DNA from: Microcebus murinus
Taxonomy: Eukaryota > Chordata > Mammalia > Primates > Cheirogaleidae
Reading direction: 5' to 3'
DNA: 64,000 nucleotides
Assembly: GCF_040939455.1 (NCBI RefSeq)
Contig: NC_134106.1
Span: 89,225,001 to 89,289,000 of the forward strand
The notes under the pieces were generated by a model that saw only the letters and a program-made list of their open reading frames with translations, was not told the origin of the DNA and ran no database searches. The position numbers and the translations under genes are program-made. Below, one piece after another: positions 38,501 to 52,169 of the stretch; position 1 is the first letter of the stretch, and every line of letters begins with the position of its first letter.

Positions 38501-39283
38501 GTTTTATAAAAATGAAATAGTATTACAATTTGCCTTTGCCAATTAATAATGATCACAGAATAAGGAGTTCCAAAACAAATTATTTGAACTGCAGTGTAAC
38601 ATGGTCAGAAACAATAAATATAACCACTCGGTATACCACAAACCTAAAATATATCTGTAATTGTTACCATCTATTAAATAAACCATTGATCACATATCAG
38701 TTTTCACAGTCTCTGTGTACTTAGAAACACCTATATTATGCATGAATAGCATTTTTTCATTACACAAATAAATGGATATGTGTCATTCCCAGATAAAGAA
38801 TTTCATGCTGAATTTTGTACTGCATATATCAATAAAAAATGTAAGAACTGACATTGACATCTTGATGCAAAAGAAAATCTGTCAAGCTTTCAGTTTCAAA
38901 TGAAAGGAGGAATAAACTACAAAAAAAAATGACAACTGAATACTTCTATTTTTAAAACTTGTATTTATTCAAGGTCTAATTTTAAAAAAGAATCTAAAAT
39001 GTCATCATATTGGGTATATCATATTACATTTCTATGCCACAATTAGGTAAAGTAAGCAAAGTAGTGTTAATCTTTGACACAGATTCCTGACCATCTGTTA
39101 TGTGTAAAGCCCTTTGGCACTGAATTTGAGCAACATAACTTTTACATGTGATATATATGTTTCAAACAATTGGTATATTGGTAAACCTACAATGAAGACC
39201 CATTAACGAAGTTAATAGGGAAAATCAACTCTAGAATGTTTTGAAGATATTCAAAGAAAGGACCTAGGATAAAATTGGGGTAT
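35536..39283. other. Unique, AT-rich sequence
   Basis: Almost 4 kb with no assignable repeat and no gene. Frames up to 79 codons (37747-37986) show no domain. The AT-richness and absence of recent repeats make it a good stretch to test for conserved non-coding sequence. Confidence 0.45.
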
Positions 39284-39630
39284 GTGTTAGTTTAGGCTGC
39301 TATGATAACGTGACATAGACCTAGTAGCTTACAAACAACAGAAATTTATTTCTCACAGTTCTGGAAGCTGGAAGTCTCAGATCAGGGTGCCAGCATTGTC
39401 AGGTTCTGGTGAGGGCCTTTTTTTCTGGTTGCAGACTGCTGTCCTATTGGATCTTCACATGACAGAAAGAGAGCTAGTGATCTCTCTGGCCTCTTATAAG
39501 TGCACTAATCCTATTCATGAGGGCTTCACCTTACGGCCTAATCACTTCCCAAATGCCCCTAACACCATCATGTTAAGGATTAGATTTCAATACTTAAATT
39601 TTGGTGGAACACAAACATTTCTATAACAGA
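39284..39630 (-). mobile_element. MaLR-type solo LTR, antisense
   Basis: Plus strand: GTGTTAGTTTAGGCTGCTAT, AACAACAGAAATTTATTTCTC, GGAAGCTGGAAGTCTCAGATC, ATCCTATTCATGAGGGCTTC, and an end GTTCTATAACAGA-like. Read on the minus strand it begins TCTGTTATAGAAATGTTTG and carries TGAGAAATAAATTTCTG (AATAAA signal). It is the same family as 47512-47832 in the opposite orientation. The frame at 39387-39626 lies wholly inside it. Confidence 0.8.
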
Positions 39631-41385
39631 GTATCATTGAAAAATTCTGAATAGCTGAAATTCTAAGACTTTAACATTGAAATTGGTACTTTACCAAAGC
39701 AAAGGCTCAGTTGACCAGTTTTAACATTTTCAGCAACTTATTAACATGATAATGACTCTTTGGATTACAACCACAAAAATCAGTCTCACAACAAAACCAC
39801 TACAGAACATTCTGACATAACTAGTAAGTCAATAATGCATGGATGGGGAACAGCTAAGTCTCATGGCATTAGAAGGGAGCTCCTGGGAGGCTCACAGGGT
39901 GCCAGGAAGAAGGGAACACGGCAGAGTTGCCCCAGGACTGAGAAGAGATGCATGAACAGAATAAGGATTGGAGACTTCATTGCTGCCGCTTTCTACTTGG
40001 TAAAGGGAATAAAGATGTGCTCACCCACATGCTGCATGCAGGAGGTATTCCAGGGAAAAGGTTAACAATTGTACAAGATAGTTTTGAGGATAAGTGAGAT
40101 GAGCATAACCCTGGTAAATGATAGACACCTGGGATAACATTCCTGCCTTCCTGTCATGCATCCTGTGCCCAGAACCAGCATTTTCATTGTCTTCAGCCAG
40201 GAGGAAACCTCCCAAGCTGTTATAAAACAGATGCATTAACATTAACTGTATCTTGGTAATCAAGTAATATTTGATATTAAATTATACTGCTGACTTTTAT
40301 CCTCCTCTAATGATAATAAAATGACTTGGAGTAATTACATGGGCAATTATCTGTTAACATTTCAATTATAGCATTATGAGGTTTGCTTAATTGTCTTCAC
40401 TGGGGGTACCAAAAGTCAAACTTGCAAGTGGCAGCCCACCACATTAAAAGTAAATCTACTATTGAGAATTTATCCTCAGGTCAGTGAATATAAGTGAAAT
40501 GACTAAAGATACAGGCCTTCCAGATGACATCTAAATTTAAAGTGAACCAGGGCTTTAGAAGCATCTTTATGATACTGCATGACTACAGGGCGTTCTTAAA
40601 ACACTCTGAGAATTGCACTGTGACTATCATACCCAGAGGTTAGCGTGTGGTGGAAACCCTTCAATGCAGAACCCCCGTTGGATGGGCATTTCAGATCTCT
40701 TCTTTCTCTCCTCTCCTCCTCTCCTAACGTTCTTCACTCCTTGTTCCTGCTCCATTCTGGTGAGGCAGCCTCTAGCCCAGAGTTGCCATGCTTTAGTGGG
40801 AAGGACTTTAGATCCTTCAACTTTTCCAGCAGAACATCAACAGAGTAGGATCTTTTCTCATTCTGTTAATATTGACTATTTTAATATTTTTATTAATCTT
40901 TCTCAGTTTTGGCCCCATTTATTCTCTCTTACCAAGACCTCTGAAGACAAGACTAGTGGGAATGAGCAGGAAGATAAAGTGATGCTGCCAGACTTACCAA
41001 AATCAGTCTCACAGATTTTCTATATTCCTTCCTAAACTTTCGCCTCTAAAGTATTCAGCAACCAATAATGGCTGCTGTGTAATATTTATCAAGACCCTTA
41101 AGCATTTAAATAACCTGATGTAGAATGTTAGAGAGTAGGTTCTCCTGGGTATATGGAGGAATACATTTAAAATTATTTAAAAGAAAAATAGGAGATTAAA
41201 GATACTCTTTATTTACTGAATGCTACTATGTACCAGGTTCTAGATAGGAAGTTGTGAAATTTATGTAATTTGTTAGATTAAATTTTTCTATTTGATAGTA
41301 AAAGAAGAAGTGGAAGAATTATCTTCTATATTTTAGCAATATTTTATGAGAACCCTTACAACACAAAGAAGTGAAGAGGGAGAAT
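39631..41385. other. Unique sequence, includes a TAAT-rich block
   Basis: No gene recognised. The block 40285-40405 is dense in TAAT/ATTA-type motifs (AATGATAATAAAATGAC, GAGTAATTACATGGGCAATT, TTTCAATTATAGC, TTAATTG) and looks unlike the surrounding sequence. Frames at 39760-40065 and 40613-41035 (101 and 140 codons) have no domain. Confidence 0.4.
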
Positions 41386-41590
41386 ATGCTCCAGAGCCTC
41401 ACTCCAGGGTCAAGGCCAGCTCCACCACATAGCAGCTGTGTGATCTTGAGTCAGTGGCTTAACTTCTCTGTACATGAATTTCCTTTGTAAAATGGAAATA
41501 ATATTATCTAGTTCCAGAGGTTATTCTAAAGAATACGAGAGTCAATATATATAAAGGGCTTTGCTCAATGACTGGCCCAGTGTAGATACT
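41386..41590 (+). mobile_element. MIR SINE
   Basis: CACTCCAGGGTCAAGGCCAGC, ACATAGCAGCTGTGTGATCTTG, AGTGGCTTAACTTCTCTGTAC, TTTGTAAAATGGAAATAATA and AATGACTGGCCCAGTGTAGA are in sense order. Directly followed by a (CA)n array. Confidence 0.8.
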
Positions 41591-41593
41591 TTT

Positions 41594-41596
<3 letters not shown>

Positions 41597-41646
<50 letters not shown>

Positions 41647-41648
41647 GA
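41597..41648. repeat. (CA)n microsatellite running into (TA)n
   Basis: About 21 CA units, then ATATATATG. It abuts the 3' end of the MIR, a common place for such arrays. Confidence 0.97.
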
Positions 41649-41962
41649 ATATGTATACAACACCTTATATATGTGTTAATTAAGTTAAATTAATATTTTT
41701 AGCATCCACTATTTTCTTTGTATATAAATTGTACCACAATATGTGGAGGCAACAGGAGGTCTTTTGTTTTTATTTTACTATTTTCTTTCTATGGTCTGGT
41801 TTGATTTGGATTTTAGTTTTCTAAGTATTGTTGTTCATTTCTTGTAACTATGTTTTGTTTTGGATCAGCAGATGGAGCAGCTGAAACTAAGAAAAAATAA
41901 ACAGAACCTATCAAAATCATTTTTTCCTTCATGCCTTGCTGGTTTCAAATTAAAACTGTGAT

Positions 41963-42331
<369 letters not shown>

Positions 42332-45300
42332 ATTAACTGTTGTATTTGTGGAAATATATATTATTATTATTTATATTTCCAATGGCTAAAACCACTTGGA
42401 CATTTTTCATCTGATGTTTCAGAATGCATTGGTGGGTGATGGGTTTCTTTTCATTCTTTAGAGGTTTCATTTGAAAAGATAAGAGCCTATAAACTATTTA
42501 TAAATTAAGACGATTATTTTCTTTTCGAATTCCCTTTCATTAAAAAATTTTTAAAATTGTTCAATATGTGTTTCTCAGTTGAAAAAGCGCAGACTAGGTC
42601 ATTCCATAGTTTATGGTGTTTACATCCTCAACTTTCATATTTGCAGGGCAATTATGTCAACTTCAGTTATGGTTTCAACTCTTTGGATCTGAGTAAGTTT
42701 TTGAGATTTTGTAAGTTTTTGAGGTATCAAATGCATTTATAAAAGAGCCAATGAGGCTACCAGATTCAATCAAGCTAGGCATCCTATCAAATGTAGTGTT
42801 TATAATGATAAAAGAGATACAATTGCACCTCCTACACCATTCAGCCTCTACCCCATGCAGAAAATGGAGAAGTCAAAATGATGACATCAGATGCGATACT
42901 AACCAACTCTTCCGGGAGAAAGATAATCAGTAAAGCAGTCATTCCTTTTCTCTCTTATTTATTTCCCATTTCTATTGTAAACACAATCACATGGAGTCAA
43001 CAAAAGCTGTCCAGTATGCAGTAAAAATTAGAGTAGTTATGGGCTCTATTAAGCATAGGATGGCAAGTTCAACGTAAACATCACAATCTAAATTTCACTT
43101 TCTTTTGGGAAAAGGAAATAAACACTGACTTAAAAGGAAAATCAATAACATAATGAAACAAGCTCTCATTATGTTACTTTGTTAATTACTCTAACACGTT
43201 TAAATTATTGTCTGATTTGGTTTGCTATTGCCCTATCTTGGTGTTCTTAGAAAACATGATTTGCTGAAGGTCATTTATATTTACTGATAGACTACATTCA
43301 ATGCCTTCCATTGTCAAACTACACCTGTTCTCAATAAAGACCCTAAACCATGCCCAGTTATTGAAAAGCTGTGATTTTCAGCACTGTGATTTCCTCTCGA
43401 TGGCATTTTGCTCAAATAAGAAAATTTGTGTGAAGTGGCTCTGTGCCTATGAGTAATTTGTGTGAAGTTTAAAATGTCAAATATTGGCAATAACCATGTC
43501 AATTCTGTAAGTTGAGAGAGTAAAGCAAAATAGGTGTTGACTTTTTACTTCCCAGAGAGAACCTAATACTATTCCAGCAATCCCCAATCTTCTGGCTCCC
43601 ATTAGAGTGTGTATCACAAAGGTATGAGACTCTCACAACAGGAGGTCTTATAATCATAGTTGAGATTAAATATAGGATTTCCATTTTATTATCTAGTCAT
43701 TTATTTAAAGGCAAACCCTAGGAGGAAAATGCAAAATTCACTTCTTTGTTTATACCAATGAAGCAATATTCTATCCCATTTCAGATACATCTTTAAGTGA
43801 TTGCCCACAGGACTGAATGTTGTCATAGAAATACAGTATCTAGGAGTAGCTAGGAGTTAGAGATATGAGTTCCTGTGGTAAGTTAGTACATGCCCATGTG
43901 AGAAAGACATTCCATATGAAGTCTATAAAACATGCTATTCGTGGAAATTTAAAGGATTAATTCATATTTAAACTAGAGACAAGAAGTCTTGAATAGGTTA
44001 AGTTGGTTGCCTTCAAATATCTGAAAAGACAACATATTATATATATCTAAAAAAGATTTGCTTTCTTTGTTGCTCCAGAAGTTCAATATGGGATAGGTAT
44101 ATAGAAATGATAATAATAAAGATAATTTATAATAATTAGAACAGTCTAGCAATGAACTACCTGCCTTGTGAAAGGCTGTGTTTTTATTCCCTGATGATGT
44201 TCATACCAAGGCTGGAGGAACAGTCTGGCCCTTATTCATTAAATGTCCCTTCAGCTATGGCTGTTATATCCTGGAGCACAGGGAAGATATGATGTATGAT
44301 GACTGCCATTGTATTCATTTTCATGACCTCTACCTGTATGAAAAATTTAACACAAATACTTGAAATGAAAAGCAAAAGTCAAATGAAATACAAAAGCATT
44401 AAATCTTTCCTTGTGCTAGAGTATCCCTGTCTGCTATAGAAAGGGATTCCAAATTGGGTCAGAGCTTGAACTACATGCACAGTCCGCAAACTTGCTGGGA
44501 TGAAAACAACAGCTCTGTGAAAGGTTGCCTTATATTTCACAAGACAAAGAAACAGAAAGCATCCTCCTATAGTCAATTCATATTTAGAAAACAGGAGATA
44601 TAAAGAAAGGCATAGTTTCTTTATTGCTGAAATTATGACAGCCTTTAACAAGAAAAGCAAAATGGGAATCCTTAAAGGGGATTTAGAAATGCAATTTTAC
44701 CAAATGACCTTTTTAAACGTTTTTTTCTTTTCCTTCTTGCGGAATACCTTTAACAATTTTGAGACCAGTTCTATGCAATGAAATTTGGAAAGTAGTGGAT
44801 GAGTTCTAAAGGTGATATTTTTCATGATATATGATGTATGAAGATATATGCAGTCAGATGGTGACTGAATTAATTTCTGAGGTGAAATAGGGATGAGGTT
44901 TTTAATTTCAGTAGGAAATCAGAGTGAAGAAAATTCACCTCCAACAACAGAATATGTTTATCGTGGAAGTATGTATAAAAACAGAAATCCACTACACAAT
45001 ACAAGATTCAAATATCAAGGAAAAAAATTAGAAATGTTGTAACTTATGCGAGAGATGAAAGACGGGAAATTAAATGAAGGGAATGAAGCCAAGACGTGGA
45101 ACTGAGGACAAGGAACTGGGACACATGGCCAAGAAGAGTTGCACATGTTTGTGTTTTGTGGTTATGGGTCAGTTATGATGTATTTAAAGGTTGAAAGTAT
45201 TGAAAAATGATGGTGGAATAGGCAAATGGTTGGAATCTGGGAGCCCTAATCACAGGCACTGTGGTCCTAACCATATCTGGAAACCACTGAGATGTTCTAG

Positions 45301-45685
45301 TTCCATATCACATTAGGGTGAGATGCAAAGCAGTCCTCAGTTCTTGAAAACTTAGGTGGGTGTTTTAGTTCCAGAAAACATACTCTGAGATAGAGACCTG
45401 TATGCAGAGATTTTACCTGGAAGAACTCTATATCAAACCCTATGGGGAAATGATGGGCATAGAATTCAGCAAAGAAAAGGGGCTGAGCCCTGGTTCTATT
45501 TCCTTTCAGAGTTGAACAAAGGTTTTGGCAAATACCAGAACCCACGAGGAACTCTGGAGTTGGTTTATCTTTCAGAGTTTCCCCACCTTGAGACAAAGGG
45601 ATCAATTTTTTATACCACTTCATGACTCATGGTCAAATGTGGACTCCCTATAGAGAGAGGGGTGTCATTGAGTTGAGAGTCTACC
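42332..45685. other. Unique, AT-rich sequence
   Basis: More than 3 kb without a named repeat or gene. Frames up to 93 codons are domain-free. ORFs at 45297-45822 (minus) are also unassigned. Confidence 0.4.
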
Positions 45686-46965
45686 TTTGGATTTTTTAAT
45701 TTTTTAAAAATTTTTAATTGTGATGGATTCATAATAGTTGTACATATTTTGGAGGTGCCTGTGATACTTTGATATGGACATAGTGTGCAATAATCAAATA
45801 GGTGTATTGGGGTATCCCTCACCTCAAGAATGTTTGATTTCTTTGTGTTTAGAATATTCCAATTCCACTTTTTTAATTATTTAAAAATATATGATAAATT
45901 GTTAACTATAGTAGCTCTATTGTGTTACCAAATACTAGATTGTATTCTATCTAACTGTATTTTTGTACCCTTTAACCATCTAACTTTTTATCATCCCCTT
46001 TCATACCTTTCCCAGCCTCTGGTAACCCTCATTCTACTCTCTATCTTTATGAGTTCTTTTTTTTTTTCAGTTCCCAAATATAAGTGATAGAATACAATAT
46101 TTGTCTTTTGGTGCCTGGCTTATTTCACTTAATATAATGTCCTCTAGTTCTATCCATGTTGTTGAAAATTATAGGATTTTATTCATTTTTATGGATAAAT
46201 AATATCTCTTTATGTATATGTACCACATTTTCTTTATCCATTAATTCATTTATGGATATTTAGGTTAATTCTATCTTGACTAGTGTGAAGAGTGTTTCAA
46301 TAAACATGGGTGTGCAGGTATCTCTTTGATACACAGATTTCCTTTTTTTTTTCTGATATATAATCAGATGTGCAATGCCTGGATCATATGGTAGTTCCAT
46401 TATATTTTTAATTTTTGAGGAACCTCCATACTGCTCTCCATAGTAGCTGTACTAATTTACACTTCCACCAACATAACATAATATTTCTCTTTTCCCCCCG
46501 TGAAATTATAAAACAACTAGAAGAAAACATCGGGGGACATTCTAGGACATTAGTCTTGGCAAAGATTTCGTACGTATGATCTGAAAAGCACAGGCAACCA
46601 AAATAAAGGTGGATAAATGGAGTTACATTAAGCTAAAAAGCTTCTGCATAGTGAAGAAAACAATCAACAAGGTGAAGAAACAACCCACAGAATGTGAGAA
46701 AATATTTACAAACTGCCTATCTGACTAGAGATTAATAGCTGGAATATATAAGGCACTCAAACAATTCTAAAGATAAAAAAATTCTGATTTAAAATGGGTG
46801 AAAAATCTGAATATATATTTCTCAAAAAAGACACACAAATGTCTAACAGGTATATGAATAAATTATAAATATCACTAATCATCAGGGAATACAAGTCAAA
46901 AGTACAATGAAATATCATCTCATCCCAGTTAAAATGACTTTTATTCAAAAGACAGGCGATAACAC
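45686..46965 (-). mobile_element. L1 (older primate type) with 5' inversion (twin priming)
   Basis: 45690-46486 is antisense: a T-rich tail, TAGTTGTACATATTTTGG, GATACTTTGATATGGACATAG, CTATCCATGTTGTTGAAAATT, CAATAAACATGGGTGTGCAGG, and CATACTGCTCTCCATAGTAGC to CACTTCCACCA. At about 46495 the strand flips, and 46500-46962 reads sense ORF2: AACTAGAAGAAAACATCGGG, AAGCTAAAAAGCTTCTGCATAG, AATGGGTGAAAAATCTGAATA and ACTAATCATCAGGGAATACAAG. That sense part is the ORF2 stretch lying directly upstream of the antisense part. Roughly 45 bases expected between them appear lost. Stops and frameshifts throughout mean no functional ORF2. Confidence 0.9.
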
Positions 46966-47511
46966 AAGTGGCTGTCATTGGCTGAAGGTAATACTTGGAA
47001 ATAAACTCAGCTGTAAGCTGTGAGCTGTGAACACACTCAGTAGCTGGGGAAATGAGTGCCTCATGCTTGAAGGAAGGTTCAAATAGAACCATGTAATAGT
47101 TTAGTTTATATGATGTGCATATATATGTTTTTCATAATAAAAAAAGAGCTTAAGAGTGCTTGTTGATATCAGAAAACTATTAAGTTCTAATGATGTACTA
47201 TATTAGGCACTGTAGAGAACATATTGCCCATGAGAGAGAGCATATTGCCCTATATTGCCCATGTAGAGAGCATATTGCCCTATAACAATAGGTTTGACAC
47301 ATAGGAAATTACAAATACAGTGGAAAAATAATAGAAGATTGAATTTGAGAAAAACAGAAGATTAAGATTCAAAGCTGTCAGTTCCAGGCTCTTTTGATGT
47401 GTCTTTTTAGACAAATCAATCAAATTTGGTAAGCCTCAATTTTCTATCTGAAATTAGGATCAACAACGCTCATCCAACAAGTATCATTGTTGCAGGATTT
47501 TTGCTATGGTT
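46966..47511. other. Unique sequence with a small tandem repeat
   Basis: At 47212-47282 the word ATATTGCCC occurs four times (47221, 47242, 47252, 47272) with GTAGAGA(A/G)CATATTG at both ends, a local duplication of about 51 bases. No gene recognised. Confidence 0.6.
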
Positions 47512-47832
47512 TGAATTTGTTCCCTCCAAAATCCAGGTGTTGTCCAGGTGATAGTATTGACAGGTGAGGCCTTTAAAAGGTGATTAAACCACGAGGGCTC
47601 CTTCCATATGAATAGGATTAGGTGCCCTTATAAAGAGGTTTGGCTAAAGGAGTTGGTTCACTCTTGCCCTTTCACCTTCTACCATTTGATGACATAGCAA
47701 AAAAGCCCTCCTCAAATCCTGATGCCTTGATCTTGAACATTCCAGCCTCCAGAATAAGATATAAATTTCTGTTTTTTATAAATCACTCGAACTCAAGTTT
47801 TCTGTTATAGCAATACAAAACAGACTAGGACA
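47512..47832 (+). mobile_element. MaLR-type solo LTR, sense
   Basis: GCTATGGTTTGAATTTGTTCC, GCCTTTAAAAGGTGATTAAACC, GAGGGCTCCTTCCATATGAAT, TTGATCTTGAACATTCCAGCC and ATAGCAATACAAAACAGAC ending GACTAGGACA. It is the inverted counterpart in type of the LTR at 39284-39630. A polyadenylation-type signal (ATAAATT) is degenerate. Confidence 0.78.
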
Positions 47833-47884
47833 GTTTGTAAGAAAATTGCTAAAAAAATAAAAATTACAATAGAAAACTTTTATT

Positions 47885-47942
47885 GAACATGGCATGTGCC
47901 AGTCCTTTCATGCATATTCTCATTAAATCTCATCTTAACATT

Positions 47943-47950
<8 letters not shown>
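47885..47950 (-). mobile_element. MIR fragment, antisense
   Basis: GCATGTGCCAGTCCTTTCATGCATATTCTCATTAAATCTC then ATTGAGGAAATGG, which is the antisense MIR 3'-to-core order. The Alu at 47952 interrupts it, and GAGGAAATTAGAGGTTAAATG resumes after. Confidence 0.6.
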
Positions 47951-48292
<342 letters not shown>

Positions 48293-48299
48293 TAGAGGT

Positions 48300-48535
48300 T
48301 AAATGTAGCATAATGGTTAAGAGTGTGAAACCTGGAATTAGACTCCTGGGCTCAAATTCTGTCCCTGTTCTATAGTTGTATGACCTTAGTAAATTATGCA
48401 TTTTCTCTGTGCCCAGTTTTCTATCTCTGCAGAATGGAAATATTAATACCATGTACTTGAATTGTTGTGAGTATTAAGGAAGATAACATGAGCAAAATGG
48501 CTAAAACAGTGGCTGTTACCTATAGATCAAATATA
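48300..48535 (+). mobile_element. MIR SINE
   Basis: GCATAATGGTTAAGAGTGTG, GGAATTAGACTCCTGGGC, TTGTATGACCTTAGTAAATTATGC, AATGGAAATATTAATACC and GGCTAAAACAGTGGCTGTTAC are in sense MIR order. Confidence 0.8.
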
Positions 48536-51500
48536 TATTAGCTAAAAATAATTAAAATAAATAAATAAAATATAACATCCAGTGTTATAAAGTCATATAC
48601 CTAATGGATTAAGGAGCTAGGCATGCGTCCTGGAAGTCTAATTACAGAATAGATATGTATACACATTATTATAAATATTATACAACAATAAATTATTATT
48701 AAATGTTAAGGGCTTGTAAAACAGGCTGAAAACACAAAGTTATATTAATAATGTTGAAGTTGGCTCCCTGATCTCTTGGGAGACGTTATATAGTTCAGGT
48801 TAAAATTTTGGATTCTCCAGGGATACCTCTTGAATCTAGTTCCTAATAGCTGAGATCAGTTTGCTTTTCCACATCATGGAAATTATTATAGGACCTACCT
48901 CATACTATAAGTATTGATGAAATCAGATACCATATGCAAAATTCTAGCCATACTTATTGATTCATAACAGCAGTCATATCCATCATCGCAGATGTTTCCT
49001 TATTCCTGGCAAGGGCTTTGGTGCCAATGAAGCATCTGGAAGACTTCGAGGGTTCATTGCTGAAGAATAAAGTGAATTTGTTGTCCCATGCCATGTACTA
49101 TTAGTTTTCGTCTTTCTCATTGATTCTCATAGAAACACTGCAAACAAACTATTTGAGATTTTAGTAGGTCAAAATTTATTAAACTGGGAGTTTTATATGG
49201 TTCAAACCAATCTGTCATTCCACTTTCAGGTAAGGAAATAGGCTGAATGGATTTAAGTGGCCTCTGTACATTCACGTCAGTAGAAGGACAGAGCCCGGAG
49301 TAACTTTCAGTTTTGGCATCTTCCTTCCACGGTCTTTCTCAAATATAGGGTTAACATCTTGGTTTCCAGAGGAGGCATAATAGAAAGTGAACATTATTTG
49401 ATCCAGTCACATGTGAAACAAAGACTCTAATCCTCAACAAAGAACTACAAAAGAAAAATTCCACCATTTTAAATACAATAGTCTACAATTATTTCATCCT
49501 CATTGTTCTAGTCTCAATATATTTGCAATTATTCCTTTACATTCTTGAGTTAAATAATTATATTGTTTGACAGCTAATTGAGCATTTGGAGAAAGGCTGA
49601 GGCACTTTTCCATAGATCTCCCAGTGTGGTAAGAAATAGAAACTTTGTTTTCTATGAGTCCCGCTACATCACAAAACCACTATTGTTGAGTTCAGTTAGA
49701 ATTCCTTGGCCTAAATTGTGCGAGTTACTGTACTAAGCATCATATTGTTTGTGTAGAAATCTCTCACCTTTATGATCTCCTTCATTTCTGCCTAATCGTC
49801 TAAGCCAAGAATAGTAGGCTGTGCCTAAGGGGGAAATTTTCCATTACGACTGAAAAGATAAATGGTAGGAAGGAAAATGAACCAGGCTCATTACAACCTT
49901 CCAAAAAAAAAAAAAAAAAAGGCAAATTGGGCTTCAGAAATGATATAATAGAGCTAACACTTTTCCTTTCAATTGTGACATTTTACATCAAGGATTTCAT
50001 AATGTGCAATGCAAACACAGACATTTGAAATAATGTATGATGCTTAATATTTTTAACTACATTTTCTTGGAATCTCTACCACCCTTCACAAAAAGTCAGC
50101 AAATTTTTAACCCATACTGACAAAATATGAACAGAAAGATTATATTTTAAAAAGCATAATAATCATTCATTTGTTTTGCTGTGGCTGTATTTTTAATAGT
50201 TATGATAATGGCTGTAATGTCATTTGATAAACTGTAAAAATGTCACAATTTCTAAGAACAGTTAAAGGCAGACAGTTCATTTGATGCTTTAAGTATCTGA
50301 TGAGCTACTAGATGACAGAGCTGAAGGGAAGATTGATTTTTCAAAACCAAATACAGTCTATAATAATAAGCCAATTTCTTGCTAGTGATTCATTTGGAGA
50401 AGCAATTTCTAAACACATTTTCATTAGCTGCAATGAATGAACATTCTCAAGGCTTCACATCTTCAGCATCAACTTGATGGGATGCTAATTCACTAATTGA
50501 GATGGGTATTTTATGAGTGGCAAAGTTTGGTGGGTAAAGGATCATCAAGTATGATTCCTACATAGATAAAAGCTATTATTCACATGAAGCCTACGCACTT
50601 GAAGTATGCATTTGCAAGGGAGGCTGAGTTTGGTTCCACAACAAACTAGGCAGAAAAAATGAAACCACATTTAAGCCTCTAATTTAATGAAGGATACATA
50701 CAAGCTGTTGGCTCAGAGCATGACCTAACTAGTAGAGATGCTTCTATGAAGAGGGACACAGATGTCAAAGGACACTGACCGTCTCTTGAAGGGGTAAAGA
50801 AAAGCAATAAAACATACACTTATGACACTAGAAACTAATGCCAGGCCTCATATTATTCAAAGGTAGCTTGATAGTTATATTATCAATATAGATAGATATA
50901 CTATATTTATCAACACATGTAGTATGATAAAGTCTCAATTAAAAATATTGGATAGAATTTTAGACTCTAGGAGGTGAACAAGTCCATAAATATAAGCTAA
51001 GTCTTAATTGTTGGTGGTTTAATGAATCCAGACTAATCCATTCAAAACTCTATCTGTCCACCTCCTCCTGCCATTTTGCTTTGTTTGCAAAGGGCAATAG
51101 AAAAAGGATACTTAAAAAAAAAATCACATTCTTAATAGTTAAGTATGATCCTTAGGCCTAAATTCTAACTTAGTTCACCATCCTTTCAAGTGGGGCTGAA
51201 AAGTGAAGAAGCTTTGGCACCCAAGTTTTTGTAAAATCCCTGGTCCCTTACGTTTTATTTGACCAAGAGAAACTCAGTCTCTCAAGCAAGTGGTAGTACG
51301 TACATAGTGGGAACAAAAGAGAGGAAATCAAAAGAAAAATTATAAACCCCTTCCTGGGTTCTTGAACTTAGTATTTTCAACCCTTCACTGAATTCCGGTG
51401 ATAAGAGAGCTCATTATCTCCCAAGACAGCCCATTGCAACTTTCAATAAATCTTTAAGTTCAAACTATTTCTCTGTGGCCATCACTTATTGGTCATAGAT

Positions 51501-52165
51501 CTTCCCAGTCAAATAATGTTAAGGTTGATATCTATGTGAGAAAAAAAAAATGGTAAGTTGAGTTTGACTGAAACAAATAAATGAGAAAACAACATAGATG
51601 AGTGTTCTTGGGCCTGGAAGAATGTGAGCATTACAGGAGACACTTTAAAATGTCTTGAGACAAACAGAGACACCTACACTGTGATTGGGTTGAGCCAATG
51701 GTGAATGCTAGTCAAATAGATTGATATGGAGGAAACACACTTTTGTTTTTTCTGAATCTCAAGGTCACTAAAAACTTTGAATGAGGGAGGCTTTACAAAG
51801 TGTCATAGATATAGAAAGAGGCCGAATATATGAATAAACACTTCCAATTTTCCCCCTCAATGTCTCACTGTACTTGGTAGCTGACCGTTTCTTAATGGGC
51901 CGCCTAAAAATTATTGAGGACATCTAAGTTATTCAGGCATGTGGTCTGCTTAGTATTAAAACTTACAGTGAGAGAGGAATCTTATACAAAAAGCCTGATG
52001 ATATTCTCTACATCCTGTAGGAACATACCTAATTTGAAATAAAACACAAATAGAAGATTTAGAATAGAATACCTCATTTTACTCAGCCATCTGACTATTT
52101 TATTGAGTATTTATAATAAGACCTAGGTGACCTCAAATTATTCAGGAAGAGAGAGACAATTATGT
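48536..52165. other. Unique, AT-rich sequence; possible conserved non-coding block near 50130-50520
   Basis: No repeat or gene named, apart from an A18-19 tract at 49903-49920. The part 50130-50520 has a non-random look: TTCATTAGCTGCAATGAATG, GATGCTAATTCACTAATTGAG, GCTGTGGCTGTATTTTTAATAG and other TAAT-type words, with no repeat signature. This is a visual impression only. Confidence 0.4.
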
Positions 52166-52169
52166 TTTA

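Noticed and set aside
40613..41035. 140-codon plus-strand frame
   Set aside because: No domain recognised and a second frame overlaps it; the peptide changes character midway. No splice sites supporting an exon were evident.
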